NCBI GenBank assembly: GCA_944372275.1
Contig: CALVYO010000049.1
Span: 1-9,283 of the forward strand
DNA: 9,283 nucleotides
Direction: 5' to 3'
DNA from: an uncultured Bacilli bacterium
Lineage (GTDB): Bacteria > Bacillota_I > Bacilli_A > RF39 > UBA660
The notes beneath the pieces were generated by a model. The model was not told the origin of the DNA. It did no database searches and was given only the letters and a program-made list of their open reading frames with translations. This document shows, in pieces, positions 1 through 7,204 of this stretch (positions are counted from its first letter, which is position 1; the number at the start of each line of letters is the position of its first letter). The translations under genes were made by a program, and so were the position numbers.

Positions 1-1632
1 ATTAGAACATTAAAAAATGCTGTTATAAATGATAAAATAAGTCATGCATATTTATTTGCTGGACCTCGTGGATGTGGTAAAACATCTATAGCAAAAATAT
101 TCGCTAAATTAGTAAATTGTAAAGATAGTGTTGATGGAATGCCTTGTAATAAGTGCGTTTGTTGTACACAAACTAACGAACAAAATATGGATGTTATTGA
201 AATGGATGCTGCATCAAATAATGGTGTTGACGAAATTCGGGAAATAAATAATAAAGTTAATTTAGTACCATCACTTGGGAAATATAAGATTTATATTATT
301 GATGAAGTTCATATGTTGACTATTGGTGCTTTTAATGCTTTATTAAAAACACTAGAAGAGCCACCATCTCACGTAATATTTATTCTTGCTACAACTGATC
401 CACATAAAGTACCAATTACAATATTATCACGTTGCCAAAGATTTGATTTAAAAAAAATACCTATAGAAAATATATATACTCGTTTAAAATATATATGTGA
501 TAATGAAAATATAAAAATTGAAGATGATGCAATTTTGGAAATAGCACGCTTAGGTGATGGAGGATTAAGAGATGCTATTGGAATCCTTGATCAAGTTGTA
601 TCATATGCTGTAGATATCGTAACATTAGATGATGTTCACGAAGTAAATGGTACTATTTCCCAAGAAAATGTATTTAATTTAATGAAGAATGTTGTCGAAA
701 AAAATTTAACGCAAGTTATCAATACGATAACCGAATATAGTAATAAAGGTAAAAGTATTATAAAAATTACTGAAGAAATAATTTTATTTTTAAGAAATGC
801 TATTTTGGCTAATACGACTACTTTAGAGGATAAAAATATTTACCGGGAAATAAATGAATCTATTTCAACCGAAGAAATGCTAAATTATATAAGTATATTA
901 AATGAATCTTTATTGGATATGAAAAAATTTTCTAATCCTAAAATGATTTTAGAACTAGCGTTTATAAAAATGTTAAATAAATCTAATAATCAAATAGAAA
1001 ATAAAATTGTTACAGAACAAACTGTAGCCACTAAAATTATTGCCCGGGAAATAAAACAACCTGAAAATGATACAAAACAAGTTGAAGTTGAAATAAAAAA
1101 TAATAATACTGTGGAAAATAAAATTATTTCCCCGGAAATAAATAAAAAATCAATTGATAATAATTTACTAGAAAAACTTAATAAATTTGTTGAAATAAGA
1201 GTAAATAATACACTTTCAAAATTCTCTAAAAAAGATACAATTGAGTTAAAAAATAATCTAAATAAAGTAATGGATTATGTAATGGATGAAAAATATAACA
1301 TATATGCTACAATGGTATTAGATGGTGAATTAAAGGCTGTTAGTGATGAATATTTAATATTTAGTTATAAAACTGAACATTTATCTAATTTATTCAACGA
1401 AAACATAATTAATATTGAAAGTTTAATCAATATAGTTTTTAATAAACCATATAAAGTAGTTGCTGTTGATAGTGATAAATGGAATATAATAAAAGAAAAT
1501 TTTAATAATAAGAAACAAAAATTTGAATATCAAGAAGAAATATATTCAATTAATGATATTTTAAGTAAGTTAAATAACGAACCAGTTGATGATATGAAAT
1601 CATTATTTGGGGAAATCGTAGAGTATAATTAA
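1..1632 (+). CDS. dnaX: DNA polymerase III subunit gamma/tau (5' end cut by window)
   Basis: Clamp-loader ATPase subunit that, with delta and delta-prime, loads the sliding clamp and tethers polymerases at the fork. The frame is open from base 1, and only about 20 N-terminal residues should be missing. Numbered from base 1, residues 21-28 are the Walker A loop GPRGCGKT. C40, C49, C52 and C55 form the four-cysteine zinc module. DEVH (101-104) is Walker B, LEEP is at 118-121, SRCQ (143-146) carries the arginine finger, and GGLRDA near 190 is sensor 2. The lysine/asparagine-rich stretch around 330-380 is a linker before the tau-like C-terminal part. I saw no convincing frameshift site for a separate gamma product. 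The stop lies two bases before the ybaB SD core, so the two are probably co-transcribed. Six copies of the GGGAAATA word lie in this gene. The identification is secure. Confidence 0.97.
   Translation: MRTLKNAVINDKISHAYLFAGPRGCGKTSIAKIFAKLVNCKDSVDGMPCNKCVCCTQTNEQNMDVIEMDAASNNGVDEIREINNKVNLVPSLGKYKIYIIDEVHMLTIGAFNALLKTLEEPPSHVIFILATTDPHKVPITILSRCQRFDLKKIPIENIYTRLKYICDNENIKIEDDAILEIARLGDGGLRDAIGILDQVVSYAVDIVTLDDVHEVNGTISQENVFNLMKNVVEKNLTQVINTITEYSNKGKSIIKITEEIILFLRNAILANTTTLEDKNIYREINESISTEEMLNYISILNESLLDMKKFSNPKMILELAFIKMLNKSNNQIENKIVTEQTVATKIIAREIKQPENDTKQVEVEIKNNNTVENKIISPEINKKSIDNNLLEKLNKFVEIRVNNTLSKFSKKDTIELKNNLNKVMDYVMDEKYNIYATMVLDGELKAVSDEYLIFSYKTEHLSNLFNENIINIESLINIVFNKPYKVVAVDSDKWNIIKENFNNKKQKFEYQEEIYSINDILSKLNNEPVDDMKSLFGEIVEYN
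1125..1140. repeat. imperfect palindrome of the same word in dnaX
   Basis: TATTTCCCCGGAAATA has 7-bp arms around a CC centre and differs from the rsmI palindrome by a single base (C for G at its ninth position). One further base pair extends it outward (T1124/A1141). It lies in the poorly conserved DnaX linker, where protein sequence gives little constraint. Confidence 0.7.
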
Positions 1633-1644
1633 GGAGGAAAAAAT

Positions 1645-1941
1645 ATGAATATACAAGCGATGATGAAACAAGCACAAAAATTACAAAAGGATATGATGAA
1701 TGCTAAAAAGGAAATAGATGAGACAGAGTTTGAATGTACTAAATCTTTTTTAACAGTTAGGGCTATGGGAAATAAGAAAATTAAATCTATTAAAATCGAT
1801 ATGGAAAGTATTTCAAAAGATGAAATAGAAATGGTTGAAGATTTAATTTTAGTTACAGTTAATGAATTGATGGATAAAATCGATAAAGAAACTGAAAAGA
1901 AAATGGGCAAATACACTCAAGGAATGCCGGGGTTATTCTAA
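1645..1941 (+). CDS. ybaB: YbaB/EbfC family nucleoid-associated DNA-binding protein
   Basis: Small dimeric DNA-binding protein of the YbaB/EbfC family, almost always encoded between dnaX and recR and thought to bind DNA as part of the nucleoid. The 98-residue length is typical. The N-terminus MNIQAMMKQAQKLQKDM is the family signature: an amphipathic helix with MMKQAQK. It is followed by a beta-rich core and a C-terminal helix rich in Lys and Glu, ending KMGKYTQGMPGLF, which matches the usual GMPGL-type tail. The ATG is fixed by a strong AAGGAGG at 1631-1637. The stop overlaps the recR start by one base (TAATG), indicating translational coupling. Position and sequence agree. The exact cellular role of the family is not settled. 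Confidence 0.95.
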   Translation: MNIQAMMKQAQKLQKDMMNAKKEIDETEFECTKSFLTVRAMGNKKIKSIKIDMESISKDEIEMVEDLILVTVNELMDKIDKETEKKMGKYTQGMPGLF

Positions 1942-2552
1942 TGTTATATCCAGAGACAATTAATAATTTAATAGAGTGTTATAAAAAATTTCCAGGCGTT
2001 GGTGAAAAATCAGCAGAACGAATGGCTTTATATACGTTAGAAATGGATCAAGAAATAATTGATCTTTTTGTGCAATCTTTAAAAGATTCTAAAAAGAATA
2101 TTAAAAGATGTAAAAAATGCAATAATTTATCAGAATCTGATATATGTCCTATCTGTGGCAGTGAAACTAGAGATAAGAAAGTTATTTGTGTTGTCGAAGA
2201 ACCTAAAAATGTTATTCAATTTGAAAAGATAGGTTCTTACAATGGGTTATATCACGTTTTAGATGGGTTAATTTCACCTTTAGAAGATGTTAATCCAGAA
2301 GATATTAATTTAGATAGTTTATTAGATAGAATAAAAAATGATAATGTTGAAGAAGTTATAATTGCTGTTAAACCTAGTGTTGAAGGTGAAACTACAGCGT
2401 TATATATATCAAAAATATTAGAAGATAAAAATGTAACGATATCTAAAATTGCTCACGGAGTACCAATGGGGGCTGATATGGATTATGTCGATGCCTTAAC
2501 TTTGGAACTAGCGTTACAAGAAAGAAAAAATATAACTTGTCATACTGAATAA
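1941..2552 (+). CDS. recR: recombination mediator RecR
   Basis: RecR works with RecO (and RecF) to load RecA onto SSB-coated single-stranded DNA at gaps and stalled forks. The 203 residues match the usual length of about 200. A helix-hairpin-helix lies at residues 17-30 (FPGVGEKSAERMA). The zinc finger uses C57, C60, C69 and C72 in a C-x2-C-x8-C-x2-C pattern. The Toprim domain starts at VICVVEEPKNV (81-91) and includes KPSVEGE (144-150). The C-terminal HGVPMGADMDYVDALTL block (172-188) is the conserved Walker-B-like segment. The start overlaps the ybaB stop by one base. A weak AT-rich stem spans the stop codon, but I do not regard it as a terminator. All key residues are present. Confidence 0.97.
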   Translation: MLYPETINNLIECYKKFPGVGEKSAERMALYTLEMDQEIIDLFVQSLKDSKKNIKRCKKCNNLSESDICPICGSETRDKKVICVVEEPKNVIQFEKIGSYNGLYHVLDGLISPLEDVNPEDINLDSLLDRIKNDNVEEVIIAVKPSVEGETTALYISKILEDKNVTISKIAHGVPMGADMDYVDALTLELALQERKNITCHTE

Positions 2553-2573
2553 ATTTTATTCATAATTTTTATT

Positions 2574-2578
2574 GGTGA
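2574..2578 (+). promoter_or_regulatory. Shine-Dalgarno site that sets the bofA start
   Basis: GGTGA lies five bases before the ATG at 2584. TTG and GTG codons further upstream in the same frame (2572, 2575) lie at or inside this site and so have no SD of their own. This favours the ATG at 2584. Confidence 0.6.
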
Positions 2579-2583
2579 ATAAT

Positions 2584-2772
2584 ATGTTAAAAAAATTATT
2601 TAATTTAATCAAAAGAATTGTTATCAGTGCTTTTGTTTTATACGGATATAATTTACTAGTAACACCAATAAATTTAATTATTCCAATTAATATAATAACG
2701 GTATCTTTATTAACTATATTTGGGTTACCAGCCTTATTTTCATTAATTATTATATTAATCGTCGTATTTTAG
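2584..2772 (+). CDS. bofA: BofA-family small membrane protein (pro-sigma-K processing inhibitor-like)
   Basis: A 62-residue, strongly hydrophobic protein. It has a basic start (MLKKLFNLIKR), one membrane segment at about residues 12-30 and a second at about 40-62. The stretch PINIITVSLLTIFGLPALFSL resembles the BofA family core (PxNxxT, then GxPGL-like). Bacillus BofA sits at the same place after recR and holds back the SpoIVFB protease that activates sigma-K in the mother cell. It is about 87 residues, so this copy is short, mainly at the N-terminus. Nothing else in the window concerns sporulation, so a role in sigma-K control is an open question. It may be a housekeeping relative or a remnant. 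The stop (TAG) lies inside the holB SD. Family assignment rests on the C-terminal motif plus gene order. Confidence 0.75.
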   Translation: MLKKLFNLIKRIVISAFVLYGYNLLVTPINLIIPINIITVSLLTIFGLPALFSLIIILIVVF

Positions 2773-2784
2773 GAAGGTGTTAGA

Positions 2785-3732
2785 ATGTTAGAACAATATC
2801 AAAATACTCAACCAATTGCTTATCAAATAATAAAAAATACATTAAATAAAAAACATTTTGCGCATGCTTATTTAATTGAAACAAATGGTTATGATAAAGG
2901 GTTTGATTTTGCTTTAACATTCGCTAAATTATTATTATGTCCTTATGAAGAATGTATTAATTGTATGCAATGCAAGATGATTGATGATAATAATTTTCCT
3001 GAATTAAAGATAATTAATCCTGAAGGTAATGGTATTAAAAAAGAACAATTAACCGAATTACAAGAAGAATTTAATAAAAAATCACTTGTGGGAAATAAAA
3101 AAGTTTATATTATAAACAAAGCAGAAAAATTAAATATTAATTCGTCTAATACGATATTGAAGTTTTTAGAAGAACCACAAGAAGGAATAATTGCTATTTT
3201 AATAACTAATAACATTTATCAATTATTAGATACAATTATTTCAAGATGTCAGATAATTTCTTTAAATGGACAAGTTGATTTAGAAAATAAAAATACTTTT
3301 AATAAAATAGGACAATTATTAACTGATAATAATGAGGAATATAATAATTTTATTAATGATGAAAATAACAAAGAAAAATTAGAAGTTTTATTAAAATTTA
3401 TCAAGTATTATGAAAATAATCATAAAAAAATATTATTATACATGAATGATTATTGGTTTAATTATTTTAATGATAAACAGGAAATGAGCAAATATATCTT
3501 GATAATGATTTATTTTTATAAAGATGTTTTAAATTATAAAATAGGTTGTAATATTGAAATATTTGATGATTATTTAGAATTAATTATTGATATAGCCAAT
3601 AAAAATACTGTGGATAACTTAGTTAATAAAATAAATATTATAAATGAACATAGAACATATTTAGATTATAATGCTAATGTAAATTTATTAATGGATAAAA
3701 TTATAATTGAATTAGAAAGTGGTGTAAGATGA
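2785..3732 (+). CDS. holB: DNA polymerase III subunit delta-prime
   Basis: Delta-prime is the rigid, non-hydrolysing subunit of the clamp loader and the partner of the DnaX product encoded upstream. The 315 residues fit the family. The opening FAHAYLIETNGYDKG (25-39) sits where DnaX has its P-loop, but the GxxGxGKT residues are missing, as expected for delta-prime. C52, C57, C60 and C63 form the zinc module. VYIINKAEKL (107-116) is a degenerate Walker B, LEEP is at 128-131, and SRCQ (153-156) supplies the arginine finger. The C-terminal part is Asn/Lys-rich and weakly conserved. The SD AGGAAGG (2771-2777) overlaps the bofA stop. The TGA stop overlaps the ricT ATG in ATGA, showing coupling and that TGA is a true stop here. 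Confidence 0.94.
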   Translation: MLEQYQNTQPIAYQIIKNTLNKKHFAHAYLIETNGYDKGFDFALTFAKLLLCPYEECINCMQCKMIDDNNFPELKIINPEGNGIKKEQLTELQEEFNKKSLVGNKKVYIINKAEKLNINSSNTILKFLEEPQEGIIAILITNNIYQLLDTIISRCQIISLNGQVDLENKNTFNKIGQLLTDNNEEYNNFINDENNKEKLEVLLKFIKYYENNHKKILLYMNDYWFNYFNDKQEMSKYILIMIYFYKDVLNYKIGCNIEIFDDYLELIIDIANKNTVDNLVNKINIINEHRTYLDYNANVNLLMDKIIIELESGVR

Positions 3733-4511
3733 AAGTAGTAGGAATTGCTTTTGATAATAATAAACAAATATATTATTTTAATCCTAAAACATTTGATTTA
3801 AGAAGAAATGTTACAGTAATAGTAGAAACAGAACGAGGATTACAATTCGGTAAAGTTATTTTACCGCCTTTTGAAATAAATGAAGATAAAATTAAATCTA
3901 TATTAAAAGATGTTGTTAGAATATCTACAAAAAAAGATTATTTAGAATATAAAAAAAATTTACGAGATGCGGAAACAGCTTTAGTTAAATGCAAAAAATT
4001 AATAGAAAAATTAGATCTTAATATGCAAGTAATGGATGCTAATTTCACATTTGATCGTTCACAATTATTATTTAGATTTTTATCAGATAATCGTGTTGAT
4101 TTTAGACAGCTTGCTAAAGAACTAGCCGCTATCTATAAAACAAGAATCGAATTAAGACAAGTTGGAGTTAGAGATAAGGCTAAAGAAATAGGTGGTTGTG
4201 GGTTATGTGGTAGACAATTATGCTGTGCAAGATTCAATTCTGATATGTCATCAGTATCTATTAATATGGCTAAAAATCAAAACATATCATTAAATCCAAA
4301 TAAAATAAATGGTGTTTGTGGCAGATTATTATGTTGTTTAAAATATGAAGATGAAACCTATAAAGAATATCGTAAAGATATACCTAATGTTGGTAATATT
4401 GTGGATACACCAAAAGGACGAGGCAAAGTTGTTAGTATTGATATTTTAAATAAAAAATATTCAGTTGATATTAAAGATGTTGGGATTGTGGAGATAGATG
4501 GAAGTAACTAA
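3729..4511 (+). CDS. ricT: RicT/YaaT family PSP1-domain protein
   Basis: RicT (YaaT) in Bacillus forms an iron-sulfur complex with RicA and RicF that steers RNase Y towards maturation of selected transcripts and affects competence, biofilm formation and sporulation. The 260 residues fit the family of about 270. The PSP1 region covers roughly residues 60-150. The diagnostic cysteine blocks are GGCGLCGRQLCCARF (155-169) and GVCGRLLCCLKYE (195-207), with C157, C160, C165, C166, C197, C202 and C203. The MAKNQNISLNP segment between them is strongly conserved. The start lies in the ATGA overlap with holB, and the 3' end overlaps trmN6 by 14 bases. Partners RicA/YmcA and RicF/YlbF are not in this window. 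Assignment is firm; which RNAs it affects in this host is unknown. Confidence 0.94.
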   Translation: MKVVGIAFDNNKQIYYFNPKTFDLRRNVTVIVETERGLQFGKVILPPFEINEDKIKSILKDVVRISTKKDYLEYKKNLRDAETALVKCKKLIEKLDLNMQVMDANFTFDRSQLLFRFLSDNRVDFRQLAKELAAIYKTRIELRQVGVRDKAKEIGGCGLCGRQLCCARFNSDMSSVSINMAKNQNISLNPNKINGVCGRLLCCLKYEDETYKEYRKDIPNVGNIVDTPKGRGKVVSIDILNKKYSVDIKDVGIVEIDGSN

Positions 4512-5235
4512 TTATTTGTTAGGATATAAAGATAAATATATTGTACAAAACACACAAATGTTTAATTTTTCTTTAGATTCTGTTTTATTACCCAATTTTG
4601 TAACCTTAAATAAAAATATTAAAAACATATTAGATATTGGTTGCGGTAATGCTCCAATACCTTTAATTTTATCTACTAAAACAAATGCATTAATAACTGG
4701 TGTTGAAATTCAAAAAGAAGTTTATGATTTAGCTGTTAAATCAGTTAAAATAAATAATTTAGAAAATCAAATTAATATTATTAACGCTGATATAAATGAA
4801 ATATATAATCAATTTGAAACAGAATCATTTGATGTAATAACTTGTAATCCACCTTTTTTTAAAGTAAGTGAAAAATCTAATTTAAATAAATCTGATTATA
4901 AAACTATTGCTCGCCACGAAATTAAATTAAATTTAGATGACATATTTAAAATATCTAAAAAATTACTTAAAAATAATGGTTATGTTGCTATAGTTCATCG
5001 CCCTGAACGATTATTAGATATATTAAATAGTATGCAAAAGTATAATATTGAACCTAAAAAAATTCAATTTATTTATCCTAAAACTAATATGGAAGCAAAT
5101 ATATTATTAGTCGAAGGAATGAAAAATGGTAAAAAAGGATTAAAAGTATTAAATCCTATTTATACTCATTTAGATAATGGTGAATATACCGAACAAATAA
5201 AAAAATATTTTGATGGTGAGGTGAAATATGAATAA
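4498..5235 (+). CDS. trmN6: tRNA1(Val) adenine-37-N6 methyltransferase family (YabB/TrmN6)
   Basis: SAM-dependent methyltransferase; E. coli TrmN6 makes m6A37 in tRNA1(Val). Of the 245 residues, the N-terminal QNTQMFNFSLDSVLLPNF (17-34) is typical of the family. Motif I is ILDIGCGNAPIPL (44-56), with the acidic residue of motif II in GVEIQ (68-72). The catalytic N6-adenine motif is NPPF (117-120). The C-terminal IYPKTNMEANILLVEG and NGEYTEQI segments match YabB proteins. GGAG at 4490-4493, inside ricT, serves the ATG at 4498 and gives a 14-base overlap. It follows ricT directly, so yabA, found here in Bacillus, is absent. The stop overlaps the next start by eight bases. The fold is certain; the exact tRNA target is inferred from homologues. 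Confidence 0.92.
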   Translation: MEVTNYLLGYKDKYIVQNTQMFNFSLDSVLLPNFVTLNKNIKNILDIGCGNAPIPLILSTKTNALITGVEIQKEVYDLAVKSVKINNLENQINIINADINEIYNQFETESFDVITCNPPFFKVSEKSNLNKSDYKTIARHEIKLNLDDIFKISKKLLKNNGYVAIVHRPERLLDILNSMQKYNIEPKKIQFIYPKTNMEANILLVEGMKNGKKGLKVLNPIYTHLDNGEYTEQIKKYFDGEVKYE

Positions 5236-6649
5236 AGATTTATTAGAAATAATTAATAGTGGTGAAAAAACAAATGTTGAATTTAAGCTAGCTTTTAATA
5301 AATTACCATCTTCTTTATTTGAAACAATCTGTGCTTTTTTAAATAGGAATGGCGGCTACATTTTTCTTGGAATAGATGATAACAAAAATATAATAGGTGT
5401 AGACAAAAACAATATTAGTCAAATAAAAAAAGATTTTACAAATCTTTGTAATAATCCGCAAAAAATATTTCCAACAGTTTATTTAAAAATAAGTGAAATA
5501 GAGATAGAAAATAAAACAATATTATATATTTATGTTCACGAATCCTCAGAAGTTCATAAAACAAATAATAAAATATTTGATCGTAATGAGGATGGGGATT
5601 ATGAAATAACTAATAATACTAATTTAATTGCTAATATGTACATAAGGAAAAAAAATACGTATATAGAAAATACTATCTACCCTTATGCTACTATAAATGA
5701 TTTGCGAAAAGATTTAATTGATAAAGCAAGAAAAAGAGCTGTCAACCGAACTGCAAATCATCCTTGGGGTGAAATGAATGATGAGGAATTAATTAAAAGT
5801 GCTTCATTATACGGACATAATTATCAAACAGGTGAAGAAGGTATTAATTTAGCTGGTATTTTATTATTAGGTAAAGATGAAGTAATTTCTTCAGTGCTTC
5901 CATACTATAAAACAGATGCCTTATTAAGAATAGCTGATATAGATAGATATGATGATCGAGATGATATAAGAACTAATTTAATCGAGAGTTTTGAAAGGTT
6001 AACTGCATTTATAAGCAAACATTTATCTGATAAATTTTACATAGAAGATAATCAAAGTATTAGTGTTAGAGATAAAATTGCTCGTGAAATATGTGCTAAT
6101 ATGCTTATGCATAGAGAATTTTCAAATCCAAGCGTTGCTCGATTAATTATTACTAAAAATTGTATATATACTGAAAATGCTAATAAAGCGAGGCAGATTG
6201 GTTTTATTGACATAAATAATTATATTCCATATCCAAAAAATCCCATTATAGCTAAATTTTTTAAAGAAATTGGTTATGCAGATGAATTAGGATCTGGTAT
6301 AAAAAAAATTACAAAATATACTAATATATATTCTGGTGGTAAGCCTGAATTTAAAGAAGATGACATTTTTAAAGTATCAATTCCCATAAATAACATAGAA
6401 CAAGTCAACACCTATGTTGACACCCAAGTCAGCACCCAAGTTAATCAAGAAATAATAAATAAAATACTTCTCTTTTGTAATAATCCAAAATCAAGAAAAG
6501 AAATACAAGAATATGTTAACTTTAAAAATGTAAGATATTTTCAGAAAAATATTTTAAATAAGTTAATTAAGGCAGGATTAATAGAAATGATAATAAAAGA
6601 TCATCCTAAAAGTAGATTTCAAAAATACGTAACAATAAAAAAAAGATAA
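5228..6649 (+). CDS. Schlafen AlbA_2 domain protein with GHKL-like ATP-binding and winged-helix domains
   Basis: A multidomain accessory protein, 473 residues. Residues 10-110 form an AlbA_2/Schlafen domain: E-x4-EFK (E13, E18, K20) and FLNRNGGYIFLGIDDNKNIIG (37-57). E13, E18 and D50 look like the acidic set used by Schlafen nucleases. Residues about 280-385 form an HATPase_c_4-like region with REICANMLMHREF (286-298; E287, N291, H295) and YPKNP...DELGSGIKKI (335-361). A VxTQ-type repeat linker (393-408) leads to a winged helix (409-470). Relatives are variously called transcriptional regulators or ATP-binding proteins; a nuclease or defence role is inference. The ATG is preceded by GGTGAGGTGA (5215-5224) and overlaps trmN6 by eight bases. 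It occupies the site of yazA in Bacillus, suggesting acquisition. Domain calls are confident; function is not known. Confidence 0.88.
   Translation: MNKDLLEIINSGEKTNVEFKLAFNKLPSSLFETICAFLNRNGGYIFLGIDDNKNIIGVDKNNISQIKKDFTNLCNNPQKIFPTVYLKISEIEIENKTILYIYVHESSEVHKTNNKIFDRNEDGDYEITNNTNLIANMYIRKKNTYIENTIYPYATINDLRKDLIDKARKRAVNRTANHPWGEMNDEELIKSASLYGHNYQTGEEGINLAGILLLGKDEVISSVLPYYKTDALLRIADIDRYDDRDDIRTNLIESFERLTAFISKHLSDKFYIEDNQSISVRDKIAREICANMLMHREFSNPSVARLIITKNCIYTENANKARQIGFIDINNYIPYPKNPIIAKFFKEIGYADELGSGIKKITKYTNIYSGGKPEFKEDDIFKVSIPINNIEQVNTYVDTQVSTQVNQEIINKILLFCNNPKSRKEIQEYVNFKNVRYFQKNILNKLIKAGLIEMIIKDHPKSRFQKYVTIKKR
6404..6451 (+). repeat. 12-bp tandem repeat coding a VxTQ-like linker, with internal hairpin
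   Basis: Four degenerate 12-base units encode VNTY-VDTQ-VSTQ-VNQE. The first two units contain a perfect 7-bp inverted repeat, GTCAACA (6404-6410) and TGTTGAC (6415-6421), around CCTA. The stretch uses GTC, AAC, ACC and CAC-type C-rich codons unlike the AT-rich surroundings. Similar four-residue repeat linkers before the C-terminal winged helix are common in this protein family. Confidence 0.8.
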
Positions 6650-6664
6650 GTAAATTTGATTTCT

Positions 6665-6693
6665 TTCTCATATATAATTATGTTAATTATAAT
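6665..6693 (+). promoter_or_regulatory. candidate sigma-A promoter for the RhuM-family gene
   Basis: TTCTCA (6665-6670, four of six match TTGACA) is separated by 17 bases from a consensus TATAAT (6688-6693). It lies in the 73-base gap before the RhuM-family start, the longest non-coding gap in the window. The predicted transcript start would fall about 20 bases before the ATG. In DNA this AT-rich a TATAAT arises easily by chance, so spacing and position carry most of the weight. Confidence 0.4.
6673..6691. promoter_or_regulatory. AT-only palindrome overlapping the candidate -10, possible operator
   Basis: Perfect inverted repeat TATAATTA / TAATTATA with a TGT centre. The right arm covers the first four bases of the candidate -10, which is where a repressor would block polymerase. 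Either neighbouring helix-turn-helix protein could bind here. An AT-only palindrome in such DNA may also be chance. Confidence 0.3.
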
Positions 6694-6722
6694 TTAAAAC
6701 ATTAAAATTGAAGGTGATTAAA

Positions 6723-7193
6723 ATGGCAAAGGATTTAATTATAAGAAGTAGTGCTGAAGAATTTATAACATTTAAACTTAAAGAAAAAGCTAAAGGTATT
6801 CAAGTTAGATATGAAAATGATACTCTATGGATGACACAAAAAGCTATGGCAGAATTATTTGATGTTGAACAACCAGCTATAGCTAAACATCTTATAAATA
6901 TATATAATGAACAAGAATTAGAAAAAGATTCAACTTATTCCAAAATGGAATTAGTTCAAAAAGAGGGAAATAGAAATGTTAAAAGAAATGTTGAATTTTA
7001 TAATTTAGATGCAATTATTTCTGTTGGATATAGAGTAAATTCAATAAGGGCAACACAATTTAGAAGATGGGCAACTAACATTTTAAAAACATTTACTATT
7101 CAAGGTTATGTTTTAGATAAAGAAAGAATGAAAAATGGTTCATTTCTCGATAAAGATTATTTTGAAAAATTATTAGAAGAAAATTTAGAATAG
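6723..7193 (+). CDS. RhuM-family protein, N-terminal part only
   Basis: A 156-residue protein matching the N-terminal half of the RhuM virulence-protein family. QVRYENDTLWMTQKAMAELFDV (27-48) is the helix-turn-helix-like KilA-N/Bro-type segment. FYNLDAIISVGYRVNS (92-107) and RATQFRRWATNILK (109-122) are the family hallmark, followed by GYVLDKERMKNG. Full RhuM proteins run to roughly 300 residues or more; here the reading ends just after DYFEKLLEE, so the C-terminal half is gone. The end is a clean TAG inside the rsmI SD, with no remnant downstream, so it may still make a stable DNA-binding fragment. ATG 6723 is set by AAGGTGA (6711-6717). Relatives often lie beside restriction-modification genes. 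Salmonella RhuM is tied to virulence, but its biochemistry is not known. It may autoregulate through the upstream palindrome. Confidence 0.85.
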   Translation: MAKDLIIRSSAEEFITFKLKEKAKGIQVRYENDTLWMTQKAMAELFDVEQPAIAKHLINIYNEQELEKDSTYSKMELVQKEGNRNVKRNVEFYNLDAIISVGYRVNSIRATQFRRWATNILKTFTIQGYVLDKERMKNGSFLDKDYFEKLLEENLE

Positions 7194-7204
7194 AGGTGAT
7201 TAAA

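Noticed and set aside
450..457. Run of eight A in dnaX as a possible programmed frameshift site
   Set aside because: It lies inside the AAA+ domain, not at the tau/gamma junction, and I see no stimulatory stem or SD; poly-A runs are common in this DNA.
1629..1916. Long open frame on the minus strand, opposite ybaB
   Set aside because: It is antisense to a clearly conserved gene; its Ser/Ile/Phe-rich product is what reverse-reading Lys/Glu-rich AT-rich DNA gives, and no SD supports it.
2547..2570. GAATAA/TTATTC stem followed by T5 after recR
   Set aside because: The stem is six pairs, five of them A-T, with a 3-base loop, and the T-run is separated from it; too weak to call a terminator.
6656..6678. 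TTGATT and TATAAT as a promoter before the RhuM-type gene
   Set aside because: The spacer is only 11 bases; the TTCTCA/TATAAT pair with 17 bases is better.
5228..7193. Transposon or integrated element carrying the two accessory genes
   Set aside because: No transposase, integrase or terminal inverted repeats were seen; only the short 14-bp SD-linked repeat.
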